Shown here in pieces: positions 1 to 11,749 of a stretch of DNA of 64,000 nucleotides. The DNA is from Isoetes taiwanensis. Its lineage: Eukaryota > Streptophyta > Lycopodiopsida > Isoetales > Isoetaceae. Below the pieces are notes generated by a model that saw only the letters and a program-made list of their open reading frames with translations, did not search any database and was not told where the DNA came from. Made by a program: the position numbers and the translations under genes. Where the stretch lies: the NCBI GenBank assembly GCA_021234155.1, contig JAJEKV010000022.1:7084132-7148131 (forward strand), given 5' to 3'. Every line of letters begins with the position of its first letter. The stretch's first letter is position 1.

Positions 1-1140
1 CCATCTTAGCATCTCTACCAGTGAAAGAGCCTTGCTCATTTGTTTCATCTCCCATATAATAAGTATGTAACCATTTTTGTACTCCAGTGGATATCCATTC
101 GTTTATTATAATGTTTTCATACTGGCTACTAAAGGAAGTCTGGACTCAATGAACTATGTGTCATGTGATATTGTCTGTTCAATTAGTTTCAATGTCACGA
201 TTAAATGTGGATGGATGGTGGTATGAGTGTTTTTATGGGTATGCTCTCTGGAGCCTTGGACAACCCACTCAATCCTGATCTGATAAATGCAAGACAACAT
301 TTTGTCTATGCTACAAACGAATGGCCAGGAAGAGCAGGCAAATGACCAAGACATTTTCTTCTATGGGATTTATATACTTTGGAGCAGAATGTGATAATTT
401 TCAATCTCACAATTTAATCTCTGAAATCAGCTTATTGTATCTGGTAATCATTTTATATGTACATTGTGTTTCCTGTGTATCTACCCAATGAGTTGCAGGA
501 CAAGCTTTTAAAGGAGATAAAGTTTAAATGCATGAAACAGATAGTGAATAAAGTAACAATGAAACAGATAGTGAATAAAGTAACAATGATGATACATGGA
601 TACCAATATACTTTATCTTATTGCATGTTAATAATTATGCACTTGAAATGCTGAATTAGTCACAACATTTGAAGGTGCTTAAAGTCGTAGAGCACCTTCT
701 TATCAAATGCAAGGTTTTGACGGCCATGACCCTTGCCATTTTAGGTGGAGGCCTACTATTATTCAATAAAGAAAGACTTAGAAAGTGCAAGCAAAGTCTA
801 TTTTAACTTTGTTTTCTGGTATAATACATGAATTGGAATTTAGTTTGAGTTCGATTTAATCCATTTATTTTTTAAAAATTCAAAACAATTTAGAAACATG
901 GTTGCTATGATGGATATGGATGTTTTGCAATTTGGTAAGTACACATGTAGATACGGCGAGGAATATACTAGGAATATACGGCGAGAGAACCAATAACTAT
1001 TGCATATTTTGCATTTGTCTTAGAGTTACTACTTTCACCTCTACACTTGCACATCTGTGCTATTGTTTTGCATCTCTTACACAATATTTCTCAAGTCTCT
1101 GTTAGTACAATGTTTTACCCCGTCGTGTCTTTTGAAAAAA
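1..1140. other. AT-rich intergenic stretch, no gene seen
   Basis: No reading frame here resembles a known protein, and stops are frequent in all frames. The only structure noticed is a perfect 27-bp direct duplication at about 532-586 (unit beginning ATGAAACAGATAGTGAATAA). It holds nothing else I can support. Confidence 0.5.
532..586. repeat. 27-bp tandem duplication
   Basis: Two identical copies of a 27-bp unit stand head to tail. This is a simple local duplication in non-coding sequence with no sign of function. Confidence 0.8.
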
Positions 1141-1272
1141 CCTACATTTTTTGTGTAATACCCTTGGGGGGACCCGGACAAAGAATATGCTTCTAGCGCC
1201 TCTGCATTTTGGGTCCCATAGGTGTGACGGTCTCAGTTGGGACGATAAAAACTTTATTCTTATTCTTATTCC
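1141..1272 (+). mobile_element. 3' tail of a 5'-truncated LINE
   Basis: The segment contains GGGTCCCATAGG, then a GGTCTC-like motif and GACGATAAAA, and ends in a TTATTC simple repeat. The reverse complement of the 3' ends of the LINEs at 9.57 kb and 43.6 kb carries the same ordered motifs, followed by a different simple repeat. It is therefore read as the last ~130 bp of a plus-oriented, severely 5'-truncated copy of that LINE family. No coding part remains. Confidence 0.6.
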
Positions 1273-1418
1273 TTATCTACAATCATCCCAAATAGGTAGG
1301 TGGTTTAGACATTTAGCAAGTTGTAATTAAACTGGTTAGTGTTATCAGAAGTTACACAAATGGACGTTAAAGATCAAGTAAAAGCACTAACCAGGACATT
1401 ACACTAGCTAGGACATTA

Positions 1419-1448
1419 GCCCGGCAACGCCGGGCACACGTTTACTAG
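1419..1448 (+). mobile_element. Helitron-like 3' terminus
   Basis: A perfect 7-bp stem with a 3-base loop (GCCCGGC-AAC-GCCGGGC, 1419-1435) is followed nine bases later by CTAG and then T. Helitrons end in a short GC-rich hairpin about 10 bases before CTRR and insert between A and T, so this matches the expected end on the plus strand. The 5' TC end was not located. The terminus lies about 245 bp upstream of the methyltransferase start codon, so the element may have contributed promoter sequence. Confidence 0.55.
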
Positions 1449-1693
1449 TATTTGTTAACCTCCAATTAATTACGGAAGGAAAAATTAGCGATTATGTCAT
1501 GGTTATGGATCCTAGTGGCCAGGATTGCCATGTGGCACATGAACACCCCTAAATGTTCCTAATGGAGATGGGCCCTAACTGGCGACCATACCCTAAATTG
1601 ACCGTACCCTAAAGTTTAATTTGTCAATTGAAATAATTGACGGATGGGTCCGGTTATGAAGTAGTTTCTCACTCAACCTTGTGAAGAATAGCA

Positions 1694-3924
1694 ATGGCTG
1701 CTGCGGTGGCCCCTAGCCGTGCCTTCGTTCTTCGCACTCCTGAAAAGAGAGAGCTCAACCAGTATTGGTATTCTACACACACTATCGAAACCCTAGCAAA
1801 GGTACAAACTTCTTCTTTCCTGTTCCGTTATAGCTCACATTTGGTTTTAATTCTGCACTATACTTATTCTATCGCTCTGATTTCTGACAATGTACTATTA
1901 TGAAGAAAACGTTGCATTTTTTGTTGTTAGACACAATACCATTAATATCCGGAAATCATGTTATAAATGCATAATTTGACTATGCATTTAAGTAACTGAT
2001 GCGTGAGATGTGAACATGTTAGAAACTTGTGATTTTAATCGAAATTTATATACCTGATTTCACCGAGGTTAGGAAATTGAAGAAAATGCAACAAGGGCAG
2101 CATTTCTGTCAACTCCAAGCGTATATTTCTCTTTAAACAATTTGCAGCTGAAGAAAGAAAGCTTTGTTTTTGACGTAAGACAAATAAATTGCTATTAGAA
2201 TCACATAATATTTCATTATATGGAATCTTCTTGATTTTCTTACTTGATATCGTCAGGTGGACTTACAATGGGCAAAATCACCAAATTTTGTAAAATGGGA
2301 TTTTAACAAACCGAACGATATACCTAAATCAATGCATCACAGTTTTGATTTCGTTGTTATTGATCCTCCATTCATCACACCTGAGGTGTGGATCAAATAC
2401 TCTGAGACAGCTCGGTTGCTTCTGACTGATAATGGTGAGCGTGCATCTCACAGCAGTATAGATGTAACAAGAGATTGTTAGATTAAGTAACGTTATTGTT
2501 TTTCATTGGCTGTTAACATTTTTTTACGTCAAATCATTGCATAGCACTGATATGTAGGAAGACTACTTTAGAACCCCATTGAAGTTTTCCCATGATGAGT
2601 ATAGTTGCTTGTCATCATGGTGAAGATATGAGTGACTTTAAATATTACAACCTCTGGTTTCAGAGAGGGTTGGCACTGCCTCCTCCTATTCTTTACAAAG
2701 TACCATGTTCTGCAGCAACAATGTAGTCTATGAAAGTCGAATAGGAAGTACTTCTGATAGTATGGGAAGAGTGAACAATTACAAAGGTTGAATAGATTTA
2801 AGTATGCAAAGCATTTTAAATGTAGGTCTAAACAGGTTTTCCAGTTGTAATGGAAAGGATATTGTAAATATGAAAGACAGCCTCTGTGGTAATTTTTTTG
2901 AAATTTCAAAAAAGTCAGCAAAATTTATGAACGACATGAGTGAACATGAACTTTTTTGCTAATTACTTCCGCATAGACCTGAATCCAATTAAAATGGTAC
3001 ATGTAAAGTTGGTGCCTGCTGCAGTGCTTTGGCATTGTGAAATGACAGGGCTTTGCCAAAAAGCAAGCTTACCCATGTTCGATCAAGCAAATTGGGCAAG
3101 AATCCGTCTTCTGGATGAAGTTGTTCTTCCAATGCATGGCAATTGAAGAAATGTCTCAAACGCCATTTTAGTTTTTGGCTCTATGTTTAAGCAGCATATC
3201 AGGGTGATTCATGCTACCATAATCATTATTCCACTGATATGGCAAATGTAGTTGCCTTAAAGGTGCTATCAATACGTTTAATAGAATGATGAGCAGAGAT
3301 GGGATTACGTTGTTAACAATTTACTCTACTTTTGGCCATGTAAAGAGAGCTGTTGAGCAGATTAGGCAGGATTAGAGGCAGACAAGGTCACCTTTACTGT
3401 TATTCTGAATGCCTGCAGTAGCTTGGAGGCATTTGCTGGTTCATGGCATTAATTTAATCCGAAGAATTTGTGGTCATTGCTCTTATCATTATATATTCTA
3501 AATATGGAAGTCTAGTTGATTCATGCACAATATTCGGCAAAGTGAAGAGCCAGAGTATAGTAATCTTGAAAAACTGATATGTTTATGTCCTCACTATAGC
3601 TATGGAAGTCGTGTCCTTAAAATTTGTAAGGATTTATGTGCATATCTTCTGTGGCTGTACCATTTTATAATAGTTATTCTGCATGTCGGGTGGTCAACAT
3701 TTAGGTGATCATTTAGTGGAAGCGCAAATGTTAAAATGGTGTCTTACCTTTTTGCAGGTAAGATTATTCTGAGTACCATCATGGAGAATGCTGAACTCTT
3801 GAAACAACTATTGGATGTTGAGCCGCAAATTTTCCAGCCTTGCATCCCTCACTTGGTGTATCAATATGTTTTCTTTGCGAACTATCAAACTAAGTACTTG
3901 GGTGAACCTAATCCCGAACTATGA
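1694..3924 (+). CDS. EEF1AKMT1: eEF1A lysine methyltransferase, 4 exons (EEF1AKMT1/Efm5 family)
   Basis: Predicted SAM-dependent methyltransferase of the EEF1AKMT1/Efm5 family, which methylates a lysine of translation elongation factor eEF1A in the cytosol. Exons by GT-AG borders and frame: 1694-1801, 2073-2174, 2257-2434 and 3758-3924, giving 184 residues; the human protein is about 214. Exon 1 encodes the family's LNQYWYS motif. Exon 2 contains a STPSVYFSL stretch. Exon 3 carries the catalytic-type DPPF motif (residues 106-109) in the context VVIDPPFIT. Exon 4 has the conserved C-terminal PHLVYQY. The start ATG sits in AGCAATGGC, a good plant initiation context. All splice phases are consistent and there is no internal stop. 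Intron 3 (1.3 kb) contains a dead PPR fragment. An AATAAA near 4187 could serve polyadenylation. The family assignment is firm; expression is not shown. Confidence 0.87.
3240..3620 (+). pseudogene. PPR gene fragment inside intron 3 of the methyltransferase
   Basis: Shifting between plus-strand frames gives PPR-type phrases in the right order: FNRMMSRDGIT, EADKVTFTVILNACSSLEAF, a LVHG-like piece, then IIIYSKYGSLVDSCTIFGKV. These match the consensus pattern of plant PLS-class PPR proteins (RD.ITWNT, VTF..VL.ACSSL.AL, ALI.MYSKCGSL.DA..VF). Frameshifts and stops make it a pseudogene. It is intronic and in the sense orientation, so it would be transcribed and spliced out with the host gene. Confidence 0.7.
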
Positions 3925-4339
3925 GATACGAGTTTCACAAGATCTTTGCTAACACCTGTAACGGATGTGGTTATCAGTACTTAAGAGCTGTGTACTGTTA
4001 TAAAGCTGATATAATCTATGGGTAGGGAACCTCACATGCTTTAACTTTGAGGTGTACCAAGTAGACCTTCAGATAATGCTTCTTAATGATGAATGCAGTG
4101 CATGTGATTGGTGGCTGCCATGCAAATTTTGCAGTTTTCTACTTGGATCATGGTGCTTTCCTTCCTCATCTTCTTTGTTGTTGTCAATAAAGTCTTCTTC
4201 ATCTGTTGTAATTGTTCCCAATAATCATGATGAAGCACATTATTTTATTAAGCATATATATAATAATAATTTGAAGGAAAATGAGCTGGATTGTATGTAT
4301 GCATTACACAAAGAGTCAACTTGTCCTTATCTCTTGTGA

Positions 4340-4530
4340 TTAGATTAACAAGAAGCAATTGAATTGTGTATTGTCGTATATCTTGTGTATAGTAAAGGAT
4401 TAGATTAATACCAAGCAACTGAATTGTGTATATCTTGTGTATAGTAAAGGATTAGATTAATACCAAGCAACTGATCTTGTGTATAGTAAAGGATTAGATT
4501 AATACCAAGCAACTGAATTGTGTATTGTCG
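4340..4530. repeat. Tandem repeat, unit about 50-65 bp
   Basis: Phrases such as GGATTAGATTAATACCAAGC, AACTGAATTGTGTAT and ATCTTGTGTATAGTAAA recur three to four times in a row. Copies vary in length because of internal deletions. It lies just downstream of the methyltransferase gene and directly before an LTR-like sequence. Confidence 0.8.
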
Positions 4531-4599
4531 GGCGTAACATGTAAGGAAACCTTCGTGGTGGTATATTATATTATGTGTGATTGCTAAGTGCTAATATGT

Positions 4600-4812
4600 A
4601 TGTACGCTTCCGTTGTACAGGATTCCCATAGAGGACGTGGGACGAATGACACCTCCGTGTCCTTCACCCGGGCACTTGACCATCCCAAGTGGTCCGAGTT
4701 AGACAGAGGGCCTTTCTATGGTGATGTAGTTGCCACGAAGGGGAATTTCCCATATTTGTACGATGGGGCCATCCTATAGATTCTGGGAGCGTCACAGTGG
4801 TATCGGAGCATG
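4600..4812 (+). mobile_element. LTR 3' end with primer-binding site
   Basis: The segment up to 4796 ends in GTCACA and is followed one base later by TGGTATCGGAGCATG. TGGTATCAGAGC is the usual plant LTR-retrotransposon primer-binding site complementary to initiator tRNA-Met; here it differs by one base. This marks the 3' border of an LTR and the start of an internal region on the plus strand. The LTR's 5' border could not be fixed (a TG start lies somewhere after 4526). The terminal GTCACA resembles the end of the chromovirus LTR at 51242. Confidence 0.6.
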
Positions 4813-6760
4813 ATTTTGGTAGACCAAGTAATTGCACTAGTCATAGTCTAACCCGTTCGATTAGTTAATTGTAGGGGACTTTAATTTAGAATAAACTACC
4901 CCAACTCCACCGGTAGCATGAGTGTTGGCCTAGTTATGAGAGAACTAAGCTAGTTAGGGATTAAAGCGTGATCAAGGTATGTTAATTAAGTTTTGGGGAG
5001 AATGAGGTCTCTTGTTTCCATGGGCCATAACTTCTTCTAGGTAACTCGGATGGAGGAAATTCTTGCACCAACACATCGGGAACAGTTCAATTAACTAAGG
5101 GACATAGGTGGCCAGTGCCAAAACGACATCAAACGGTAGAACAAAAGGGGCGTGATTGGAAAAATAGTGTCTTAAAATCCAAAACTAAACACCAAAATTC
5201 CCTATCACGCCCCCGTATATTTTCATGTATAAAAAGTGACGCGGTATAAAAAATTTCATTAAAAAAAAAATTTGAAAAAAAATTGAGATTTAAAAAAAAT
5301 ATGACGGTTATTTTTTTTTTGTTGTTCGTTTGTTTTTGCCCACCACCTCATTTGTTCGCTATAGCCGCCAAAGAAGACCTTGCTTTCCCATAGCAGTGAC
5401 CTTGGCCGCCGCCGCTGTACCAACACCCTACCTCCGTACCTTCTTGTGTGCAAATGACCATGGCCTGCACTTGTTGTTTATCAGTTCGCCGCCGGAAATA
5501 TGGTGCCTTACCCTATTTTCCACATGATGGAGTACTTCTTGCTGAAGTTGAACGCCTTAAGGGAGTCCTACATGTTGGTGGAGCAGCCGGACCAAGTTTT
5601 GATGTTGGTCAAGTTTTGCCCTCCATTAGAGTTTTTTTGAGGTCAATTAAGGGCCCTTACTCGATGCCACGTCAAAAAGCTCGCGGCCAATGGGGAGCCG
5701 AGCTTGTACAGAGTTTTTTTACCGAGCCTTGGTTTCGCTTATTCCAGGTGTCAAGCGCACGTAGCTTCGTAATATCCGTGCCTCTAGCTTTCGGTGTCGA
5801 TACACACGTGGCAATTATGACCGTAGCTCCCGCCCTCAATTCGGCCGGTGTTTTCCTCAGCGAGTTTGCGCTGAAGATCGATTGCCCGCGCCAAGGGAAC
5901 TTTGATTTGTTTTGAACCGCTCGACTGGGCGCCAAAGGGAGTTTTCACCACGTAAAAGCTTCGGATCAAGGTAAAATCGCGGAGCCTTTCTTAGTATTTC
6001 GATTCCGGCTCCACATTCGATTTGAATTCGCGGGACTAGATGGCAATAAGCTCTATCACGATTCGGAAATGACTTTGAAAGCTTCGTGGTGTCGTAGGGA
6101 GCTTTGTTACACACCAACCCGCAATGCGAGGTGAAATGAGTCAAAAGATGGGAGAAATGATGTTTCGCGCATTGGAAGGCTTTGGTGGTCGGTTTTCGAT
6201 GAGGCAAAGAGATATTTGTACAAGTAAGGCAACTCCAACAGATATGGCAAAAGAAAAAATAAGCAAGTTTAATTTAACTTCCCCACGGTTAGAAGCAAAT
6301 TGTGAGTATGTACTTCTATGCAATCCATATCTAAATTAGTTCAGTTACTTATCCAGTTCATTCCTATTCTCTCAGGTTTGTGTATATCTGATGTGGAGAA
6401 CACAATCTCTTCACACTCGATAAGTAGTGTATTCCATTGCTTTCACCAAGATATGGGCTCCTTGTTGTTCGAATGTAGCACACCAGTGTAGCTCAGAGAA
6501 AGGGGTATATGGTTCTGGAGGTATGAATACTCTCCACGAAGATCCAAGCTAATTGAGCTTCCATTGCCCAGCCTATCCGATCTATACGGCAGGCCTCTGG
6601 ATGCCACTTCTATCTTATTAGCACGGAGTAAGTTATCGCAGGAAATGTTCACGGCCAGTGTTGTTTTTCAGACGCCAGACGCTACGTTTATGTAACGCTC
6701 AAGCACCTTAGGGGATGTACAAAGACGCCTCAGAGAATGCAGTGGTAAAAAAAAACTTTT
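4813..6760. other. Unassigned stretch, possibly internal region of an LTR element
   Basis: The sequence follows a primer-binding site, so it may be the untranslated leader of an LTR element, but no gag or pol motif was recognised. 5237-5335 is a run of A- and T-tracts. An open frame at 5448-5915 (155 codons, +) resembles nothing I know and has equally open frames on the other strand, so I do not call it a gene. Confidence 0.4.
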
Positions 6761-8890
6761 TTTTAAGGGGATTTAAACCATATAATAGAGTAATTTTGTG
6801 TCTTTAACATTTTTGTGCCCTAAAGTCAGCATACTCGAAGCCGCATTTCGTCTGGTTCTTCCTACATAGAATCGAATACAGAGAATCGAATACAGAGAAT
6901 CGAAGAGGCCATTAGAGATCGATGGCAGCAGGCGGAGCCATGAGGACTCATCAAACAACACTATGCTAATGGATACCGGACGATTTTGCATGGTGAGAGC
7001 TCTCACAGATAGATCTTCATGTGCTTGATTTTTCTTGCTTTCTTGTCTTTAAAATCGAGTTACTGCAAGGTGTTCTGACTCTATTCTATTTCGAGCAAGC
7101 CTCTTGAATTCGAGCTGAGCAGGTGCAACCTTCTTATGCTTGTATATTTATTAGATTTCCATTTCTTTATTTTGCTGTAAAACTGCAATAAGGGACTTCA
7201 ATCTACAGAAAGATATAGCAGGGCCTTTGTTCTTCAGATAACTTAGTTGATTGGATGTTAAAATATTTTTTCTTACAGAGTTTTTAAGCATAAATTATGG
7301 TGCCGTTAAATCCTCTATAGATTTCCAAACCCAAATCAAATGGGTTCATGATGAGGGTTGCATTTCTTCAGGATATAATACCATGGTTTAAGGCTTTAAT
7401 GCCTCAAACGAGCTTACCACACTCAGATATTTTCCTAATAATCCTAAAAATTGCTATGTATTTCCCCTGGAAAAAAATCAGAAGTATTTTCTTATATGGC
7501 AGCTCAGAGAAGATTTCCATTTCTTTATTTTGCTGTAAAACTGCAATAAGGAACTTCAGTCTGCAACAAGATATAGCAGGGCAACTACGTTTTCTCTGCC
7601 TTGATAATACTGTCTTTTTCTTTGTTCCCATCTTGCCTTAATAGTTATATCTTTGTTCTCTATGTTGCATTAATGTCTTATATATGTTCAAATGGATAAA
7701 CAGATCTAAAAGACATCGTCAAATCTGTCATTCATTGGCTGGCCTCTTGAGCAGGTGAAATTTTCTTGTGCTTGTACTTTATTATAATTTTGAGTGCTTA
7801 TGTTTTTTTTGTAAAAAACAGGGGATATGAGATGAGCAGCAAAAAGATATAGAAGGGAAACTACTTTACCATTTTGGCACAGTTTAGTAAGTCTAGCAAG
7901 TTTTACCGTGTTCTTTAATGCAAACAGATTTACCGTGTTCTTCAAAATTGTAATGATTACAGCTGAAATTGCATGTTTACATTGCTAAAATTGTAATGAT
8001 TACAGCGGAAATTGCATGCCTACATTGCTAATAGAATTGTTATTACTAGCGCATTTAGCTAAAATGATAAATCTTACTTTGTTTGTTTCGTACTTTTTTG
8101 AGGAATTGAGATAGTTTATGTTTTTCCAGATTTTAAGTAGCCTTTTTTTAATGCCACTAGTAATCTTTTGAATTAATGCATGACATAATATGCTTTGTTT
8201 TTGCAGATCAGATTTGAGCCATAGCAATGGCAGCAATCTTAGAGTTGCAATAACTTTTAACTATTGGTTACTACTACGATAATGTCTTTTGGAAAACTTA
8301 TTCTGTTTTTGTGCTCATCTATAACACTACTATGTATTTACAATGGTCTTATTTACTACTATGGTCATAAAAAAACTAAAAATACAATAAATTTTTTATA
8401 TGTGTATGCGACGCATATAACGCATAATACGTCACTGCACATTTATATGACAACTAGTATTAAACGTGCATAAAGTAACATAAAACCTCTAAAATAACGA
8501 ATAGATACAAGACGTAAGAAGGCGCATTTGTGCACTCGAACCATACACTACGCACATGACTACACCGCTTCCGCGGCATTGAAGGAGAAGGGAGGAGTCT
8601 GCGGGCATGTGAAGATAAATTTAGGAATTGATCTGTTCATTGCCTTATTCAAGAGCGCCGACAATGTTAAGAAGACCTTGAAGATGTTTACAGTTCAACA
8701 GTCGGTCGATAGTTTTTTTATTTCTTGAAGGTTGGAGTGCTCGACTTCACGATGGAGCTGAATCTACTGAATGCAGACACGGTTCGGTTCAGATATTGCA
8801 TCTGTATATGAATCTATGCAATATAAATATAAGTGGCGATTAATTGAAGATTTATTGTATATTAATTGGAAAGCTTTGCTTTCAGCGTAG
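6761..8890. other. AT-rich stretch with a dispersed 70-bp repeat
   Basis: No gene was recognised. A block of about 70 bp beginning ATTTCCATTTCTTTATTTTG occurs at about 7157-7228 and again at about 7515-7584 with a few substitutions. A second pair (ATTGTAATGATTACAGC.GAAATTGCATG) is at about 7946 and 7990. These are local duplications with no evident function. Confidence 0.5.
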
Positions 8891-8896
8891 CATAAA

Positions 8897-9460
8897 AAAT
8901 TAAAGTAGCTACGATGCGAAAATATGAATATCATAAAATAAGGGAGTGAAAGAGCCAAGTTAACCGTAGGCAATCTTGCAAATTATGTATAACATAAAAT
9001 ATGGAAGTGTTATTTTCGTACCGTAGCTACGGTGCGAAATTCATTAGAGGTTTGATGGGATCACTTAAGGGCCCAACCCCGATGCCAGCATGGAAAACCC
9101 ACTAGGGTTGAGGCCTGAGACTCTAGGTTTCTAATGAACAGGTTGTAGATTCAAATCTGTATTTCGTTAACAACCTCAAGAGCATGGTTACAGTGCGCAT
9201 TTACCATATCCATAACCAATGATTACATGCATTTCATACTGTGGCTATTATGCAACACTTTATTTCTTTTTTTTCAGGGCATGGTGACGGTGCGAATTTG
9301 CCATGTCCACAGCCCAATGGATACATGCATTTCGCATTGTAACCACTGTGCCCTTTTTTTCGTAATTTTTTTTTTTTAGGGCGTAGCTACGGTCGCATGT
9401 CCATGTCCACAACAAAGAGATACATGCATTTTGCATTGTAACTACTGTGGTATTTTTTTT
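8897..9460. repeat. Degenerate ~100-bp repeats carrying a GTAGCTACGGTGCG motif
   Basis: Three units share the order CGGTGCGAATTTGCCATGTCCA, then GATACATGCATTT, then GCATTGTAACCACTGTG. They lie at about 9183-9257, 9279-9350 and 9380-9455. The related core GTAGCTACGGTGCGAA also occurs alone near 8906 and 9022. Poly-T runs separate the units. No coding sequence is present. Confidence 0.7.
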
Positions 9461-10149
9461 TTTATTATTATTATTGGAATAAGTTGTTATGCAGGATAGA
9501 ATATAGTTTGCTAGGCATATGTCCCTATGGATATGGCAATAAAATGACCTACTTAATGGTTGAAATAAGAATAGAATAGAATAGAATATGATTTTATCGT
9601 CCACGGAGACCAAGCGGCCTATGGGACCCAAGTACAAAGAGAGGGTAGTGCATATTACTACCGAGGATTAAAAACCCCCCCTCGAAGGGTTTCGGGAAAA
9701 CCCTTAGTAGCAATAAGGACAACGACATCTTTGCGACGTTATATACATAATCACAAGTACGGTGAGGTTAATGCTGGGACAAGGGCATATACACGAAGTC
9801 CGCGTATCCATTACCTGGAGGTACGATCCCAACAAGTCTACGAGGTGGTTTCGTTAGCTCATGCAAGGCACGATGGGGCACAACTAATCGAGCATCACAG
9901 AGGCGGATATCTTTGAATGCAGACGGGGCACGAGGGCGTGAGTTTCATCCTCAATGGCCACTGTTGGCGGCAGCGATAGACTCTGTCCTCGCGCGGCTCC
10001 GAATCCATCTCCCTGTCTCAATCGCGGTGGTGTGCACTGTCGAGAATGGAAGCAATCACCTGGCGGCTTTTTCATGGGTAGATGGGTGCGCGGTAGTGGT
10101 GTGGACCCTACCATTGAGCATGGGATTAACTGCTGTCGATAATTTGCCA

Positions 10150-11700
10150 CCTTGACATGTGGCGAGGCCTCTGCATCCCAAAGCTTGGCCATGAAGCAAG
10201 CATCAAATCTTTGCTTCAAGCGTAGCGTTCCTTCGGTGTATGCGCTTGGTCCACATCGTATTACTGCACATTCCATAGCGAGAACCAGGGCTTGCTTGTC
10301 TTTCAATGAGGCTTTGAGTCGATTTGCGGGCCCATCATGCTTGCCAAAGCAAGGTTGGGCGCCGGGCTTCATCCATAGCCACCACCTTACGGAAGTAAAT
10401 AATGTGACGTTCAGTAGCGACCCTCTGTAATGGAAGGAAGCTTTGTCTCTGGAGCAAGATCGATATGGGAGTGGACTTCCTCTCGGTGCAGGGCCAAGAA
10501 GGCCTTACGCAGGCTGCTCTAGATCGTTCAAGTGGTGGGGATATCGGCCCCACATACGCCCCATAGAGGGAGGACCCGGTTCAACCAAGGCCACGAACAA
10601 GTGTGCACTGGTGACCCCATGCATCTGGCTCTACCTTGGATTGTTGTTTTGCATTGCATCTGAGGGCTTTCCGGCTGCGGTGACCCGTAACGATGGATGC
10701 ATCCGGTGTGTGGTAGTAGAAAACTCAATGCCCAAATACTTATTAGGATCGAGCCACCTCCACTACCTGCCTGGTAAGTGAATGAGGGAAGGCGATGCAG
10801 GGATGATGGGACGGCCCAACACCCTTGTCTTGGCCAAGTTAACTCTCATGTCGATGAATTGGCGAAAGTGTCCAAAGCATCGGTGGCGTTGCATGTCCTG
10901 CAGGGGTATATCGCGGCGAGGTCAACATCATCGGCATATATGAGTTCTTGGGATTATGTGGTGCATCAATGGCGCCTCCCGTGCTCGGTGAGCCATTCTT
11001 CTAGGCTGGTCAATGTATGTACCAAGCCCAGAAGGCGTCGGGGATAGAGGGCAGCCACTGGCGCACCCCAATGCTACCTAACAGCGGGCTCCCAGGCCCG
11101 ATTGTGAGCCGGCCGGGGCAAGCCTCATTATGAAAATGCGTATATAGCGTGCGCAAGTCGGCGGGGGTCCCTAAGCTGTCTCAATCGTCCCACAACTTAT
11201 CGAGGCAGCGTGTCAAAAGCCTTTCGAAATCCACAAAACCTTGATGCAGTTTTTGGCGTTGATTAGGCTATCCTCTATGAGTGTTGTGAGTGAAGATATG
11301 GTCAATAGTAGAATCTCAGGGCGGGCACTGCGTGAGCAGCACTTCTCCATCCCTCGCCCAAAGTGTCGATCATTGCTCAAGAATCCCAAACAACTTGGCA
11401 AAGGCAGGCCCGACCATAATAGTGCGATAGTTGGGTAGGTACGTGGGGGTCCCCACTTTGTATATGGGCACAACTCTTGGTAGTCGGTCGGGGAAACCTT
11501 CTTGCAATGCCACGGTGAAAGTCTTTGTGAGCCAGGCACCATTGGGGGCGACCCACTTGAAAAACTGCTGCATACCATCATCTGCGCCTTCCCCGTTAGC
11601 TGGCGTTGCAGGCCATTATGACATCCGCCGGTAATGACGGTGTCTTTAGGCATGCGGAGAATGCGGTGCCGGCTTCCCATTGGGTCATGCATTGCTTTGC
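10150..11700 (-). pseudogene. Reverse transcriptase domain of LINE A
   Basis: Reading the minus strand, the phrase VPIYKVGTPTYLPNYRTI (within 11370-11573) is the RT block around the conserved NYR.I motif, followed by FAKLFGILEQ. The catalytic motif LIYADDVDLAA is encoded at 10910-10945 (the YADD codons at 10927-10938), so the key aspartates survive. The domain is split over frames by indels and cannot make a full protein. Confidence 0.8.
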
Positions 11701-11749
11701 AAGTATCTCACCCATTGTTGGGGTAATATTTCACGTGAGAACATGCGAG

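Noticed and set aside
5448-5915. 155-codon open frame near the LTR leader
   Set aside because: No recognisable motif, odd composition, and long overlapping frames on the opposite strand.
8440-8480. Third Helitron end (GCACGTTTAATACTAGT on the minus strand)
   Set aside because: The CTAGT context fits but no GC-rich hairpin precedes it.
9120-9170. GGTTGTAGATTCAAATCTGT as a SINE or tRNA B-box
   Set aside because: Only a loose match and no A-box or tail; insufficient.
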